Below, one piece after another: positions 47,727 through 59,150 of a stretch of DNA of 64,000 nucleotides. The notes below the pieces were generated by a model. The model did no database searches. It was not told the DNA's origin and was given only the letters and a program-made list of their open reading frames with translations. This DNA comes from Tolypeutes matacus. Its lineage: Eukaryota > Chordata > Mammalia > Cingulata > Chlamyphoridae. The DNA is taken from the NCBI GenBank assembly GCA_026826555.1, contig JAKSZT010053764.1, forward strand, positions 36,259,907 through 36,323,906. Reading direction: 5' to 3'. Numbering within the stretch: the stretch's first letter is position 1; each line of letters starts with the position of its first letter. A program made the position numbers and the translations under genes.

Positions 47727-47741
47727 ATGAAACCCAATGTA

Positions 47742-48249
47742 TGGGTAAGGAGAAAATTTGTGAAAGAAGATTTATCTGGAAGAAAATATACCACAGCATA
47801 GAAGGACAAGAAATAAAAATATGAAAGATTTAAGTTAAGGGACATGAAGGATTATATGTGATGTTCTAAAGAATATGTAACTATAGTCTGAGCGTGAGAG
47901 AATAGGAACAGTTGGGTAAGAGATAATATCTAAAGAGGCAGGAGGCAGATTCGGGTTTGTGGGACCCAAAGCCTATTTATGAGATATAAGACTTTAGGGT
48001 ATCGGGCACAAATATCATGTGAGTTTAGATGGGTAATAAGTGTTCAAAGTTACTTAGGTTTTTCAGGAGGTAGATCAATACATTTATTTACTTTAGAATT
48101 CATTGAATATATAAAGTAAAATTTCGAAAGTAACAAATAAGGGATTACCAATAGAGCATGTAACTTAAAACCTAGGGAAGAGAAAAAAGGGGAAAAACAA
48201 ACAGTAACTAATCAGAAAAATAGATGAGCAGAAAAGATATGGAAAAGAC
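47742..48249. other. AT-rich sequence, nothing recognised
   Basis: No repeat family or coding signal is clear. It precedes the ancient L1 fragment. Confidence 0.3.
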
Positions 48250-48905
48250 AGAAAAATAGAAAACAACACAAAATAGAAGCAAATCATATTATATCATTAA
48301 TTATAACAAGTGTTAATTGTCTAAATTTACTAATTAAAAGACAGAGATTATCCTATTGGAAAATAGAGACACACCTAAAACCTAAGACTATGGGACAGGT
48401 AAAAGTAAAAGGATACTAATTGAAGGCAACATAAAATTAGACAAACAAAAAAGTTGTGATAGTTATATTTTCCCCAATGAAATAGATTTTAAGACAAAGT
48501 GCATGACAAAGAGACAAGGAGGATCACTACATAAAAATAAGAGGCTCAATTTCCAGGAGAATAAAATAATTCCAAACATATATGCAACTAATAACATACC
48601 TTCAAAATATAGGAATAAAATTGTTTTAGTTTTGAAAAAGCATCATTTTTGGAAAAGCTTAGCAAATTTTTTGAAAAGCTTAACAAACCTTTTGCAATTG
48701 TTCATATTTTTGTTAAGTAGACAAAAATAACTAGTAAAAATGTAGAAGAGTTGAACAATACAATTACCAAGCTTAATTTAATAACCATATATAGAACAAG
48801 GTTACAAGTTTTCTTTCTTCTTAATAACACCTAGACTTGCCGGATTTGACCTTGTACTAGTCATAGAATAAGTTACAATACTTTCAAAGAATAGAAATCA
48901 TATTG
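48250..48905 (+). mobile_element. Ancient L1 ORF2 endonuclease fragment
   Basis: 'attaaaagacagagattatc', 'aaccttttgcaattg', 'taaaacctaagactatgg' and 'aatagaaatcatattgtg' follow the order of the old L1 endonuclease region. It is heavily decayed, much older than the L1 that follows it. Confidence 0.6.
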
Positions 48906-48909
48906 TGTT

Positions 48910-51900
48910 TCAAGAGTAGAATGGAGATGGCAGAAGAATGAATCAGTGAATTTGAAGGCAAGGTACTTGAAGTGAGTCAGGTTGAGAAGCAGAAGGAAAA
49001 AGAGAAAGATTAAAAGTGAAAATAGCCTAAGACAGCTATAAGAAACCATGAAGCATAAAAAAAATATGCATTATGGGGGTGCAGGACTTGAATGATACAC
49101 TAACCCAACTAGACCTAGCAGACATAAATAGAACACTGTACCAAATGAAAACAAAATACATCTTCTTCTCAAGTGCACATGGATCATTCTCCTGTTGGGC
49201 CACAAACCAAGTCTCAATAAAGTAAAAAATATTGTAATCATACAATGTATATTCTCCAGCCACAACAGAATGAAGCTAGAAATTAATAACAGGGAGAAAG
49301 GGAAAATCCACAAATATGTGGAAATTAAACTACATACTCTTAAACAACTAATGGGTTAAAGAGGAAATCAGAAGCAAGCTTAGGAAATATCCTGAGGTGA
49401 ACAAAAATGAAAATACAATATACCACAACTTAAGGAATGCAATGAAGGCGTGCTAAGAGGGACATTTATAGCTCTAAATGCTTACATTACAAAAGAAGAA
49501 AGACTCCAAATCAGAGACCTAACCTCAAAACTGGAAGAACTAGGAAAAGAAAAGCAAACTAAACCCACAGTGAGCAGAAGGTAGAAAATAACAAAGATTA
49601 GAGTGGAGATAAATGAGATAGAAAACAAACAAACAATAGAATCAACAAAACCAAAAGTTGTTTCTTTGAAAAGATCAATAAAAACGACAGCCCTTTAGAT
49701 AGAATGATAAAGAAAAAAGAGAGAAGATACAAATAATGAAAATCAGAAATGAAAAGGGGCCATTACTACCTACTCCACTGAAATAAAAAGGATTATAAGA
49801 GGATACTCTGAACAACTAGTATGCCAATAAATTAGATAACCTAGATGAAGTGGAAAAATTCTTAGAAACACACAAATTACCTGCATAGCCTCAATAAGAA
49901 AGAGAAGATCTAAACAAACCAATTCCTAAACAAAAGATTGAATCAGTAATGAAAAACTTCCCAACAAAGAAAAGCCCAGGACCAGATGGCTTCAGAGGGT
50001 AATTCTACCAAACATTCCAAGAAGACTTAACTCCAATTCTGCTCATACTGTTCCAAAAAATTTAATACTCCTTAACTCCTCCTATGAGGCCAACATCACC
50101 CTCATACCAAAACCAGATAAAGATACAACAAAAGAAAACTACAGACCAATATCTCCTATGACTATAGATGCAAAAATCTTCAACAAAATAATAGCAAATC
50201 ACACCCAACAGCATATTAAAATAATTATACACCATGATCAAGTGGGAATTATCCCTGCTCTGCAAGGTTGGTTCAACATAGGAAAATGAATTAATACAAA
50301 TACACCTCATTAACAGAATGAAGGGGGAAAAAAAAAGCACATGATCTCAATTAATGCAGAAAAGGTATTTGACAAAATACAGCACCCCTTCTTGATAAAA
50401 AATTAGAACACTAGGAATGGAAGAAAACTTCCTCAACGTGATAAAGGGCGTATGTGAAAAGCCCACAGCTAACATCCTAATTAAGGATGAAAGATGGAAA
50501 GCTTTCCCTTTAAGATCAAGAAAAAGACAAGGATGCCTATGGTAACCACTGCTATTCAACATTGTATGGAAGTTCTTGCCAGAGCAGTTAGGCAAGAGAA
50601 AGAAATAAAAGGCATCCAAATTGGAAAGGACAGAACAAAACTTTCCCTATTCAAAGATGATATGATCCCATATACAGAAAATCCTGAAAAATCCACAGCA
50701 GTGTTCCTAGAACTAATAAATTAATTTAGCAAAGTGGCAGTTATAAGATCAACCCAAAAATCTGTAATGTTTCTATACATAACCAATGAAGAAGAAATCA
50801 AGAAAAAAAATTCCATTCACAGTAGCAACTAAAGAATCAACTCTCTTGGAATAAATCTAAGGACTTAAAGGACTTGTACTCAGAAAACTACAAAACATTG
50901 CTAAAAGAAATTAGAGACCTAAATATATAGAAGGCTAGTCAATGTTCATGGATTAGAAGACTAAATATTGTTAAGATGTCAGTACTACTCAAAGCAATTT
51001 ATAGATTCAGTGCAATCCCAGTCAAAAGTCCAGCAACCACTTTACAGAAATGGAAAAACCAATCATTAAATTTACAAGGAAGGGTAAGGGGCCCCAAATA
51101 GCTAAAGCCATCTTGAAGAAGAAGAATGAAGTTGAAGGACTCATACTTCATGATCTTGAAATTTATTATAAAGCCACAGTAATCAAAACAGCATGATTTT
51201 TAGTACAAGGGCATAAATAAAGACCAATGGAATCTGAGAACCAGAAATCAGCCGTTACATTTATGGTCAATTGATTTTTGACAAAGTGGCAGAGACCACT
51301 CATTTTGGAAAGAATAGTCTCTTCAACAAATGGTGCTGGGAAACTGGATCTCCATTTGCAAAAAAAGGAGGACCCCCTACTTCACACCATATTCGAAAAT
51401 CAACTCAAAATGGATCAAAGACCTAAATATAAGAAATAGAACTATAAAACTCCTTGAAAAAAACATAGGGAAGCATCTTCAGGAACTTGTGTTAGGCAAT
51501 GATTTGTTAGACTTTACACTCAAAGCACAATCAACAAAAGAAAAAAATGGATAAATGGGACCTCCTCAAAATTTAAAGATTTTCTTCCTCAAGGGACATT
51601 ATCATGAAAATAAAATGACATCCTACACAATGGGAGAAAATATTTGGAAACCACATATCGATAAAGGATTAAAATCTGGAATATATAAAGAAATCCTTCA
51701 AGTTAACAACAAAAAGACAGACAACGCCATTTGAAAAATGGGCCAAAGACTTGAACAGACATCTTTCCAAAGAAGTTATACAAATGGCCAGAAATCACAT
51801 GAAAAGTGCTCAACATCATTAGCCATCAGGGAAATGCAAATCAAAACCACAATGAGATGCCATTTCACACCCTTTAGAATGGCTGCTATTAAAAAAATGG

Positions 51901-52790
51901 AAAATAACAAGTGTTGGATAGGATGCAGAGAAATAGGGACATTCATTCATTGCTAGTGGCAATGTAAAATGGTGCAGCCTGTATGAAAGACAGTTTGGCA
52001 GATCCTCAGAAAGCTAAGTAGAGAACTATTGTGTGGCCCAGCAATCCCACTACCAGTTATATACCCAAAAGAATTGAAATCAGGGGCTCAAACAGATATT
52101 TGCAAACTGATGTTCATCATGGCATTATTCATAATTGCCAAAATATGGAAGGAACCCAAGTGTTCCTCAACCAATGAATGTATATATAAAATGTGATATA
52201 TACATAACAACAGAATATTATTCATCAGGAATGATGTCCTGATACATCCAACAACATGGATGAACCTTGAAGACATCATGTTGAATGAAATAAGCCAGAC
52301 ACAAAAGGACAAATATTGTATGATCTCACTGATTTGAAACAATGTGAATAAGCAAACTCGTAGAGTCAGAATCCAGAATATAGGTTACCAGGGATCAGGG
52401 TGAGTAGAGAATGGGAAATTGAGGCTTAAAATGTACAGGGTTCCTATTTGGAATGATGGAAATGTTTTGGTATGGGACAGTGGTAATGGTAGCACAACAT
52501 TGTGAATGCAATTAACAGCCCTGAAATATACATCTGAATGTGATTAAAAGGGGAAATGTCAGATTGTATATATGGTAACAATTTTTTTAAATCCATGGAA
52601 CTACACTATAGAAACAGTGAACCCTAAGTCAAACCATGGACTTTATTAGTACAATTACAAAAATGTGCTATCATCAATTGTAACAAATGTTCTATACCAA
52701 TGCAAGGTCTTAGTGGCAGGGCTGTGTATGGGAATTCTATATTTTATGCATGATTGTTCTATAAACCCACACCTTCTCTAATAAAGAAAA
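48910..52790 (+). mobile_element. Third plus-strand L1, 5'-truncated and internally deleted
   Basis: Starts inside ORF1 (48930-49078: 'gaatcagtgaatttgaagg' to 'tatgcattatggggg'), then jumps to the ORF2 endonuclease at about 49085 ('gacttgaatgatacac'). From there ORF2 continues to about 52200 and a 3'UTR to about 52790 ('cttctctaataaag'). The reverse transcriptase site reads FKDDM at 50650-50664 where FADDM is expected. The 3'UTR is the simple single form, unlike the two large L1s at 1-9035 and 16201-23995. Stops and frameshifts are frequent. Confidence 0.85.
49085..52200 (+). pseudogene. L1 ORF2 pseudogene (partial endonuclease, RT, C-terminal)
   Basis: Contains the late endonuclease region, KKSPGPDGF near 49967, a degraded KTRMPMVTT in place of the usual RQGCPLSP block near 50520, the altered catalytic motif FKDDM at 50650-50664, and a C-terminal part with [16 protein letters not shown] near 51910. 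Only short pieces stay open (for example 51330-51554, 51738-51956). Confidence 0.8.
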
Positions 52791-54050
52791 TAGGAGAAAT
52801 ACTTAGAAATTTAAAGTGTCAAATATTTATATTAGAGTAGAACTTATGCAAATTATTAATATTCACATCCAATTAAGACATAAAAAAGAATAGTGACACA
52901 ATTTTAAATGAACATATCTGTCAACTTCTTTCCTTTTTCCCCCTGGAAATCATAAAATAGCAACACAGAACTCCAAGCCCCTTTCTTCCACACACACAAA
53001 AAATTTAAATCATTGTCTTTAAAAGTAGGAAAAATTTAGTTTATACAATAAACTATGTAAAGGCTGCTGAAATTGTATAGAATCACACATCACGGAAGTA
53101 AAGAGAAGGAGCATATAGAAGGGTCAGGTCCCAGAGGCAGTAAATCTCTAAATGAACCAACAAAAATACATTTGTAGAAGGTAAGAGTTCTCCTTGAAGA
53201 GTAAAGTATTTTTCCCATTATTTTTTTCCCCAATAATGGAGGTGGAAAAATGGATTAATCACAGTTAGGGTCAGAAGCCTTACTAGATAGAGTTTGGATC
53301 AGAAAAACATATGTATAGGCCTTTGAAAATTGTTATATAAAGGAGCCATATTTGGAGGAAGCAATCTGTCTTTTGCAGTAAAGGGTAGTGAAATATGAAA
53401 GGCAGCATGGGCCTTTTTTCTCCTAACAAGGAAATCTAATTGATTCAATGACAAGTAAGATAAAGGTATTGGTGCAATCTTAAGAAATAAACAGCAAATA
53501 TCACCTGTATGCAAAGAGTACTACTAGAAAAAAATATTGCCAAAAAAGCCTATAGAAATGTGATCAAACTGTTTCCTGTGAATAAAGAAAAAAATAATAA
53601 AACTATCACATTTATGAAGGTAAAATATGCAAACCCAGGGTAGAATTAGCTAGAAAATAGAAGAAGAAACACAAGCTGGGAGAACTCAGGGGGGAAAGGA
53701 AAAGGAACAGATAGGTGAGTTAATGTGATGGTAGGAAGCAGAAGCTTCTTCTATCAGTTCTCTTAAAGAAATAAGGTATTTGAGGAAAGGAGAGCATGGA
53801 ATACTCATCTTGGAGATATTGAGAATGGAACGACCACAATGAGACCAAGATGGAAAAATTATTTGCGTTTCTTTCACAGTCGTGGTCAGCTCTAGCCTTG
53901 GAATAGTTCAATAATTGTGTTCTACCAAGGTTGGGGTTTTTGCAGATCAGGATGGAAAGAGGGTCAAAGGATATGAGATTGTATGCTAGGTAATGATTAC
54001 TATCCTGCACCAAGGAAGGAGAGAAAAGGACAGTGAAATATTATGGGTTC
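52791..54050. other. Unique sequence, nothing recognised
   Basis: AT-rich upstream, more GC from 53640. Short open frames on the minus strand (53299-54013) lack protein-like support. Confidence 0.35.
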
Positions 54051-54061
54051 CCAACAAGCTT

Positions 54062-54064
<3 letters not shown>

Positions 54065-54137
<73 letters not shown>

Positions 54138-54147
54138 NNNNNNNNNN

Positions 54148-54194
<47 letters not shown>
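54065..54194 (+). repeat. (TCTA)n microsatellite with assembly gap
   Basis: About 30 TCTA units interrupted by exactly 10 N at 54138-54147. The true length is unknown; 10 N is a placeholder. Confidence 0.97.
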
Positions 54195-54532
54195 TCCTCC
54201 TCCCTTCCCCCGCCCCCTGTTGTTTTGTGCTTACTATCTGCTCTCTGTGTGTTCTTCTGTGTCTGCTTGTCTTCTCTTTAGGCGGCACCAGAAACCGATC
54301 CTAGGACTTTCTGGAGTGGAGAGAGGCACTCAATCTCCTGCACCACCTCAGGTCCCTGGTTTGCTTCGTCTCTTATTGTGTCTCCCCTGTGTCTCTTTTT
54401 GTTGCATCATCTTGCTGCTCCAGCTTTCGATGTGGGCCAGCTTGCTTTTCACCAGGAGGCTCCGAGAATTGCACCCTGGACCTCCCATATGGTAGATGGG
54501 AGCCCAATCACTTGAGACACATCTGCTTCTCT
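54065..54532 (-). mobile_element. Dimeric DAS-type SINE whose tail became (TCTA)n
   Basis: On the minus strand it starts 'agaagcagatgtgtctcaag', has a second tRNA-like unit ('cctgaggtggtgcaggagat') and a post-tRNA part rich in 'acagagagcag'. A perfect 14-bp TSD, ccaacaagctttta at 54051-54064 and 54533-54546, encloses both the SINE and the (TCTA)n run. So the microsatellite lies at the SINE's 3' tail and grew there. Confidence 0.92.
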
Positions 54533-54546
54533 CCAACAAGCTTTTA

Positions 54547-55289
54547 AAAACTGGATCAACAGAGGGGTGGAGGGTGTAGGTCGTGGAGTTTGAGGTAGGG
54601 AAGGAGTACAGAAGAGGAGTATTTATTTCCTTATTAGATATAGTAGACACCATATCATGTTATTTAGCCTTGGCCAGGGTACATTAGTTAAGATGAGAGC
54701 ACAAGCTCTACCATGGGACTGAAATGAGGAGAGTAGGCACTGCTATGTTGTTTCTGACTTTCAACCAGAGAATACTGCTGGCTGTATGTGGGAGGACTGG
54801 AAAATTATCTTCCCAGTCAGAGATAATTTGGGGAAGGATAAGGGGCTTGTAATAGGATTTATCAGATATCAGCAAAGTTAAATGTATTGAAAACTTTTCC
54901 AGCATGGAATGATGGTCTATGAGAGCACAGAATTCTCATGGATGTTGTAAAGTTATTGACTCCCAGAAGTCAAAGGAGACACAGTTTATAGGCTATAGAA
55001 TCACATGGAATACCCTCAGGACTACCCACTTTGAAAAATGCTAGTAGTATACTTTCAAATTCTTATAAATTATTTGATACAAACAAAATATCTAACCCAA
55101 GAAACATAGTAAAATTAAGATCTATGGTCCTATCTCCAATTTCTGAAATAGTCTTTACCAGTAAAATCGAAGCTACCTTGATTCTCCTGGCTAATCCTAT
55201 CACTATTGTCCTATATTTGTGTTTATCATTTCTTTTATTTGAAAACAACAACAACAGGTTTTCACTTAAGTTTGTGTCCATACAATATA
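54547..55289. other. Unique sequence, possible MER5 trace
   Basis: The part 54985-55035 ('atagaatcacatggaat', 'ctttgaaaaatgctag') slightly resembles MER5 ends, but is not firm. Confidence 0.3.
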
Positions 55290-55440
55290 CTATTTGTTTT
55301 TCTTGTTCTGAGTGATCATATGTGTATTTTTCTGTGACTTGTTTCTTTTGCAGGATTCATCCATGACACTAATATACTTTGACTGCTGTATAACATCCCA
55401 TTGTGGGAATCTTTATTCTCTCTTTCTTCCTGTTAAAATG
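55290..55440 (-). mobile_element. Ancient L1 3'-region fragment
   Basis: 'gcaggattcatccatgac' and 'ctgtataacatcccattgtg' match the antisense L1 tail region where 'catagtattccattgtatg' is usual. Confidence 0.4.
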
Positions 55441-55619
55441 GATGAAATGTCCTGCTTTTAAAAGCCAGATCCTCTCTCTTTTCTATTACTTAAGGACTTT
55501 GCTTCTACAGTTATCCTGTCTTTGCCTGGATCATTACTTTAAAAAAAAATCTCTCTAAGGAAGCATTTCCATCAGATTATAAACATGTTGTAGTAGTTCA
55601 CATCTTTTAAATATATAGA

Positions 55620-56800
55620 GATATCATACCGCAGGTCTCCCTCTGACTACCATGCCATGTCTCTGTTTATCTTTTAGCAAAACTGCTGAAAAGAGTCGTC
55701 TGTGTATATTATTTCTACTTCCCTATTTCCCCTTCTCTCTTAACCCATTCCCTTTGGTCTTCTGTTGCCATTACTTCATTGATCAGGATGTCCTATATTC
55801 CAAACAGGCTTTTCATTTTTCTAACACAAGTGATCAATTCTCAGTTCCCATCTTTTTAATCTTTTAACTGCCTTAGACATAGAGAGTCCCTCTTTTTGAA
55901 AGCAGTCCTGAGTGCTTCTATGCATTTCAGACTTTTCTATCCAAGCTGTGCATCATAGTCCTCACCTAGATGTTTAGGAGGTATATCAAATTTATCATGA
56001 CTAGAACAGAAGTATTGATTTTCCCCATCAAACCTTCCTTCCCTCCTCAGTGTTCCTTATCTCAGGAAAGGTTATCATTGATGGATGCTTTACTCTGGCC
56101 AAAAATCCAAGATTATTTTTGACACTATTGTTTTTTTCACTGAACTCCACATCCAGTCCCTCAGCTGACCTTGTCAGCTGGACCTTAAAATCATTTCCAG
56201 ATTCTGATCACATTTTGCTACTGCCTCAGTCACCGTGTCCAAGCTACCACTGTATAGCCTTCAACCTGTCCTGCTTTCTGTCTTGCCTTTCTGTCAAGTC
56301 TTCACACACCAATCAAAGCAATATTTTAAAATCAAAACCCAACCCTATTATTCCTGTGCTCAAAAAGAATAAAATCCAAACTTCTTAGCAAGACCTATAA
56401 GGATTTATGTGATCTGGCCTCTGCCCATTTCTCTAACCTCCTCTCCTAGCTTATCTCCTTTCTTGTTGCACTCTGGATACATGATCTTCTTGTCTTGCAT
56501 GAGCACACCAAGATTATTCTCACTTGCACTTTTTTCCTCCCCAAAGCACTCTGCCAACAGAACCTCACATGGTTTACCACTCATTTCTTTTATGTCTGCT
56601 GGACCATCACATCTTCAGAGAGATCTCTGCTCTCTCAAAACCACCCTTCTGTCATCTTGGATTCCTTTACCCTATTATTACATGACATTAGTATAACTAT
56701 GCTACATTTTTATTTGTTTATTGTCTGCCTTTCCAACTAGAATATAAATGTTAGAAAAGCTGGAACGTTCCTTGTTCACCACTAAATACACAGACCTAGA
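55620..56800 (+). mobile_element. L2 LINE relic, long 3' region
   Basis: From about 56190 the L2 order is good: 'gtcaccgtgtccaagctacc', 'aagacctataaggattta', 'gatctggcctctgccc', 'agcacaccaagattattc', 'ctctgctctctcaaaac' and 'gtctgcctttccaac'. The part 55620-56190 is less certain. Open frames at 56050-56740 are non-coding L2 text. Confidence 0.65.
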
Positions 56801-58914
56801 ACCTAATGGAACATAGGCTCTTTCACATTAGTTCATTTATTTCAATATGCCTCATTACCAACATATTACAATTAATGTCATCCAGAGCCAGCATATCCCA
56901 GGAGATTAGGGATAAAGCTATGCATATTTAATTTTCTTTTTGAATCTTTTTTGTTCAATCCATCTTCTTGCAACATCCTGGTCATTGTGTGTGCCCACTA
57001 GAACGGATGATTATCATCTACTTATACTTTTTTTTTTTCTGAATCCTTTGACAGTAAGTTCTAGGCATGAAGCCCTTTTGCTCCTGAATATTTCAGTGTA
57101 TATTTCCTAAAAAAACCAGTTCTTTCATATATATGAATTTTAAAATTCAGGAAATTAACACAGATAGAAAGCTATTATGTATTCTATAGACACTTTAATG
57201 GTCTTCTAATTTTAAATCAAATGACTAAAAATGGATCATGCTTTGTATTGTGCTTCCAACCAGGTGGATTTTTAATCCTCCTAACCACTCAGCAAGACCT
57301 TGATTCCTGTTTACTGTGGACTTACCATCATAATGATACTCCCTATATCTGTCCTGCTTCTTGACTGCAAACCACCAAAACTATCTTTGGCTATCTTAAC
57401 TAAAAAATTAAAATTAAAAGGGGAGTATAGGAAAGATATTAGGACTCATTCAGTCAGTAAAAGGCCAGCAAACCAAAATTGAAAAATATGCAGGAAGCAA
57501 GGATGGCTACCTGCCAGAACCATAGCCAACTTCACATCGTGGAAGCACCGGTGAGATGCAGTCACCAGCACCTTATTCCCACTAACCCTGCCACCACTGC
57601 CATCATCAGCACCACTGCCATGACAGTGATCTAACCACCACTCTTCTCATGTCTTTGCATCAGCACCAATGAGTCTAGATCTCACTCTCAAGGTCCATGT
57701 TTAGGCCATGTGCCACCCTCTGGCTAGTAGGTCTCAGGAGAGAGAGGCCATAGTGAACAGTTCATCTAGCTGATACCCCACTCCTTCATCCCACCCCCAT
57801 CCCCGCCAAGACCATACATGCAGTGGCAGAGAGCCAACTCATTATAAGGCAATTAGGGTGATCCAGGGAAGGGGAAGCTGAGAAATGGTGTCCGTGTACA
57901 TTCATTAACAAGAAAAATATGCAGCTCTTTTAAATTGGACATGAATATTTTCTATCCAGACTTGCAAAAGACTGACAGTAAAACCCAGATATGATCACTA
58001 TTAAAATCTACCCCTAAATCATAAACACTCATGGCTCATGGCAACTAAATATTTATTTCTAAAGAAGGACATATCTACTCCAAAAGGAAATAGAGGTTTG
58101 CTACTGGAGATAGTTTTAATATCTATGAACAGCCTTACATCTTCCCTCCCTTCCTCTCTAGTACCTAGAAAAGTAAAATAGATCCATGTAAGATTTATTG
58201 CAGTTAAGTTTAAACATACAGACGAAACATCTGACCCAGTCAACAATGATGTCCATTAGTTGTTTTATGTCATCTTTCAGAAGAGTAATATCTGGAACAT
58301 TAAATAAATAAATTGAAAAGATATCATAAAACTATGAATTCTAAAGAACCCAACCAACCTCCTGTGACCCCGTTGAACCAAAAGGCCACATATAAAAAAA
58401 TTAATGGGACTAAGAAAAGAACTCGACAAAGAAATTGAAAAGGAAGGGAAATTACTACATGTAACCACAACTGGGGACAGATTGTATCACAGGATTATTA
58501 GAATTTGGAGGAAAACATTATTATTTTTTAAATTGAATTGGATTATTTATTACAGTTCTAAAAAGTATTGAACATGAGAAAGATTCCTAGCAAATATGAG
58601 ATTATACCAGGAAATAATGTATATGAGAGGAGTGTCTCAGAGATAAATCTCTATATAAACATTACAAATATTAAATTTTTCTACTTGTAGCTCCAATCTG
58701 ATAAGAATTGCACTTATATTTTATAAATAGCAAGAACTGTAATTCTGCTTTACCTTTGCAGACAGAAGCAGTAATGTTTTTCAGAGTTGACAACAGTGAC
58801 AGCATTTTTTCATGAGTCTTGTCCTGTTGGTGACCACTGTTACAGTGAGGGAATATAAGAACCAATAGTGGGGAGCTCTCCCATGGAAAGTGGGGTTTGG
58901 TATTTAATTGCAGG
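56801..58914. other. Mostly unique sequence
   Basis: Includes a CAC/CCA-rich stretch at 57540-57670. No gene, RNA or clear repeat is recognised. The text 'ggagatagttttaatatc' near 58106 has a diverged echo at 59175. Confidence 0.35.
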
Positions 58915-59150
58915 GTTTCAGCTAGTTAACTCCTTCCATCCCTGTTCCCATCTTCCAAAATCCTATCCAGCAAAAATTTTATCTCCTCTAGGATGCCTCC
59001 CCAAACACCCTAAAGGGAAATTTTCTACACCCCCAGGCTCCCCTGATATTTTCTTTATAAATATGTCATGGCAATTTTGTTTTGTTTGTCTTTATGAGAG
59101 AACATTATGAGGTTATATCTTCCCCAATAGATTGTAATTTTTCTGAAACG
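58915..59150 (+). mobile_element. L2 3'-end relic
   Basis: 'tatctcctctaggatgcct', 'caggctcccctgatattt' and 'tagattgtaatttttctg' follow the L2 3' pattern. Confidence 0.5.

Noticed and set aside
53993..54495. Open frames of up to 150 codons with Ser-Ile-Tyr-Leu repeats
   Set aside because: Translation of the (TCTA)n microsatellite and the adjoining SINE across 10 N.
56050..56740. Open frames of 81-112 codons
   Set aside because: Lie in an L2 relic; the DNA pattern follows the L2 3' region and not a gene.
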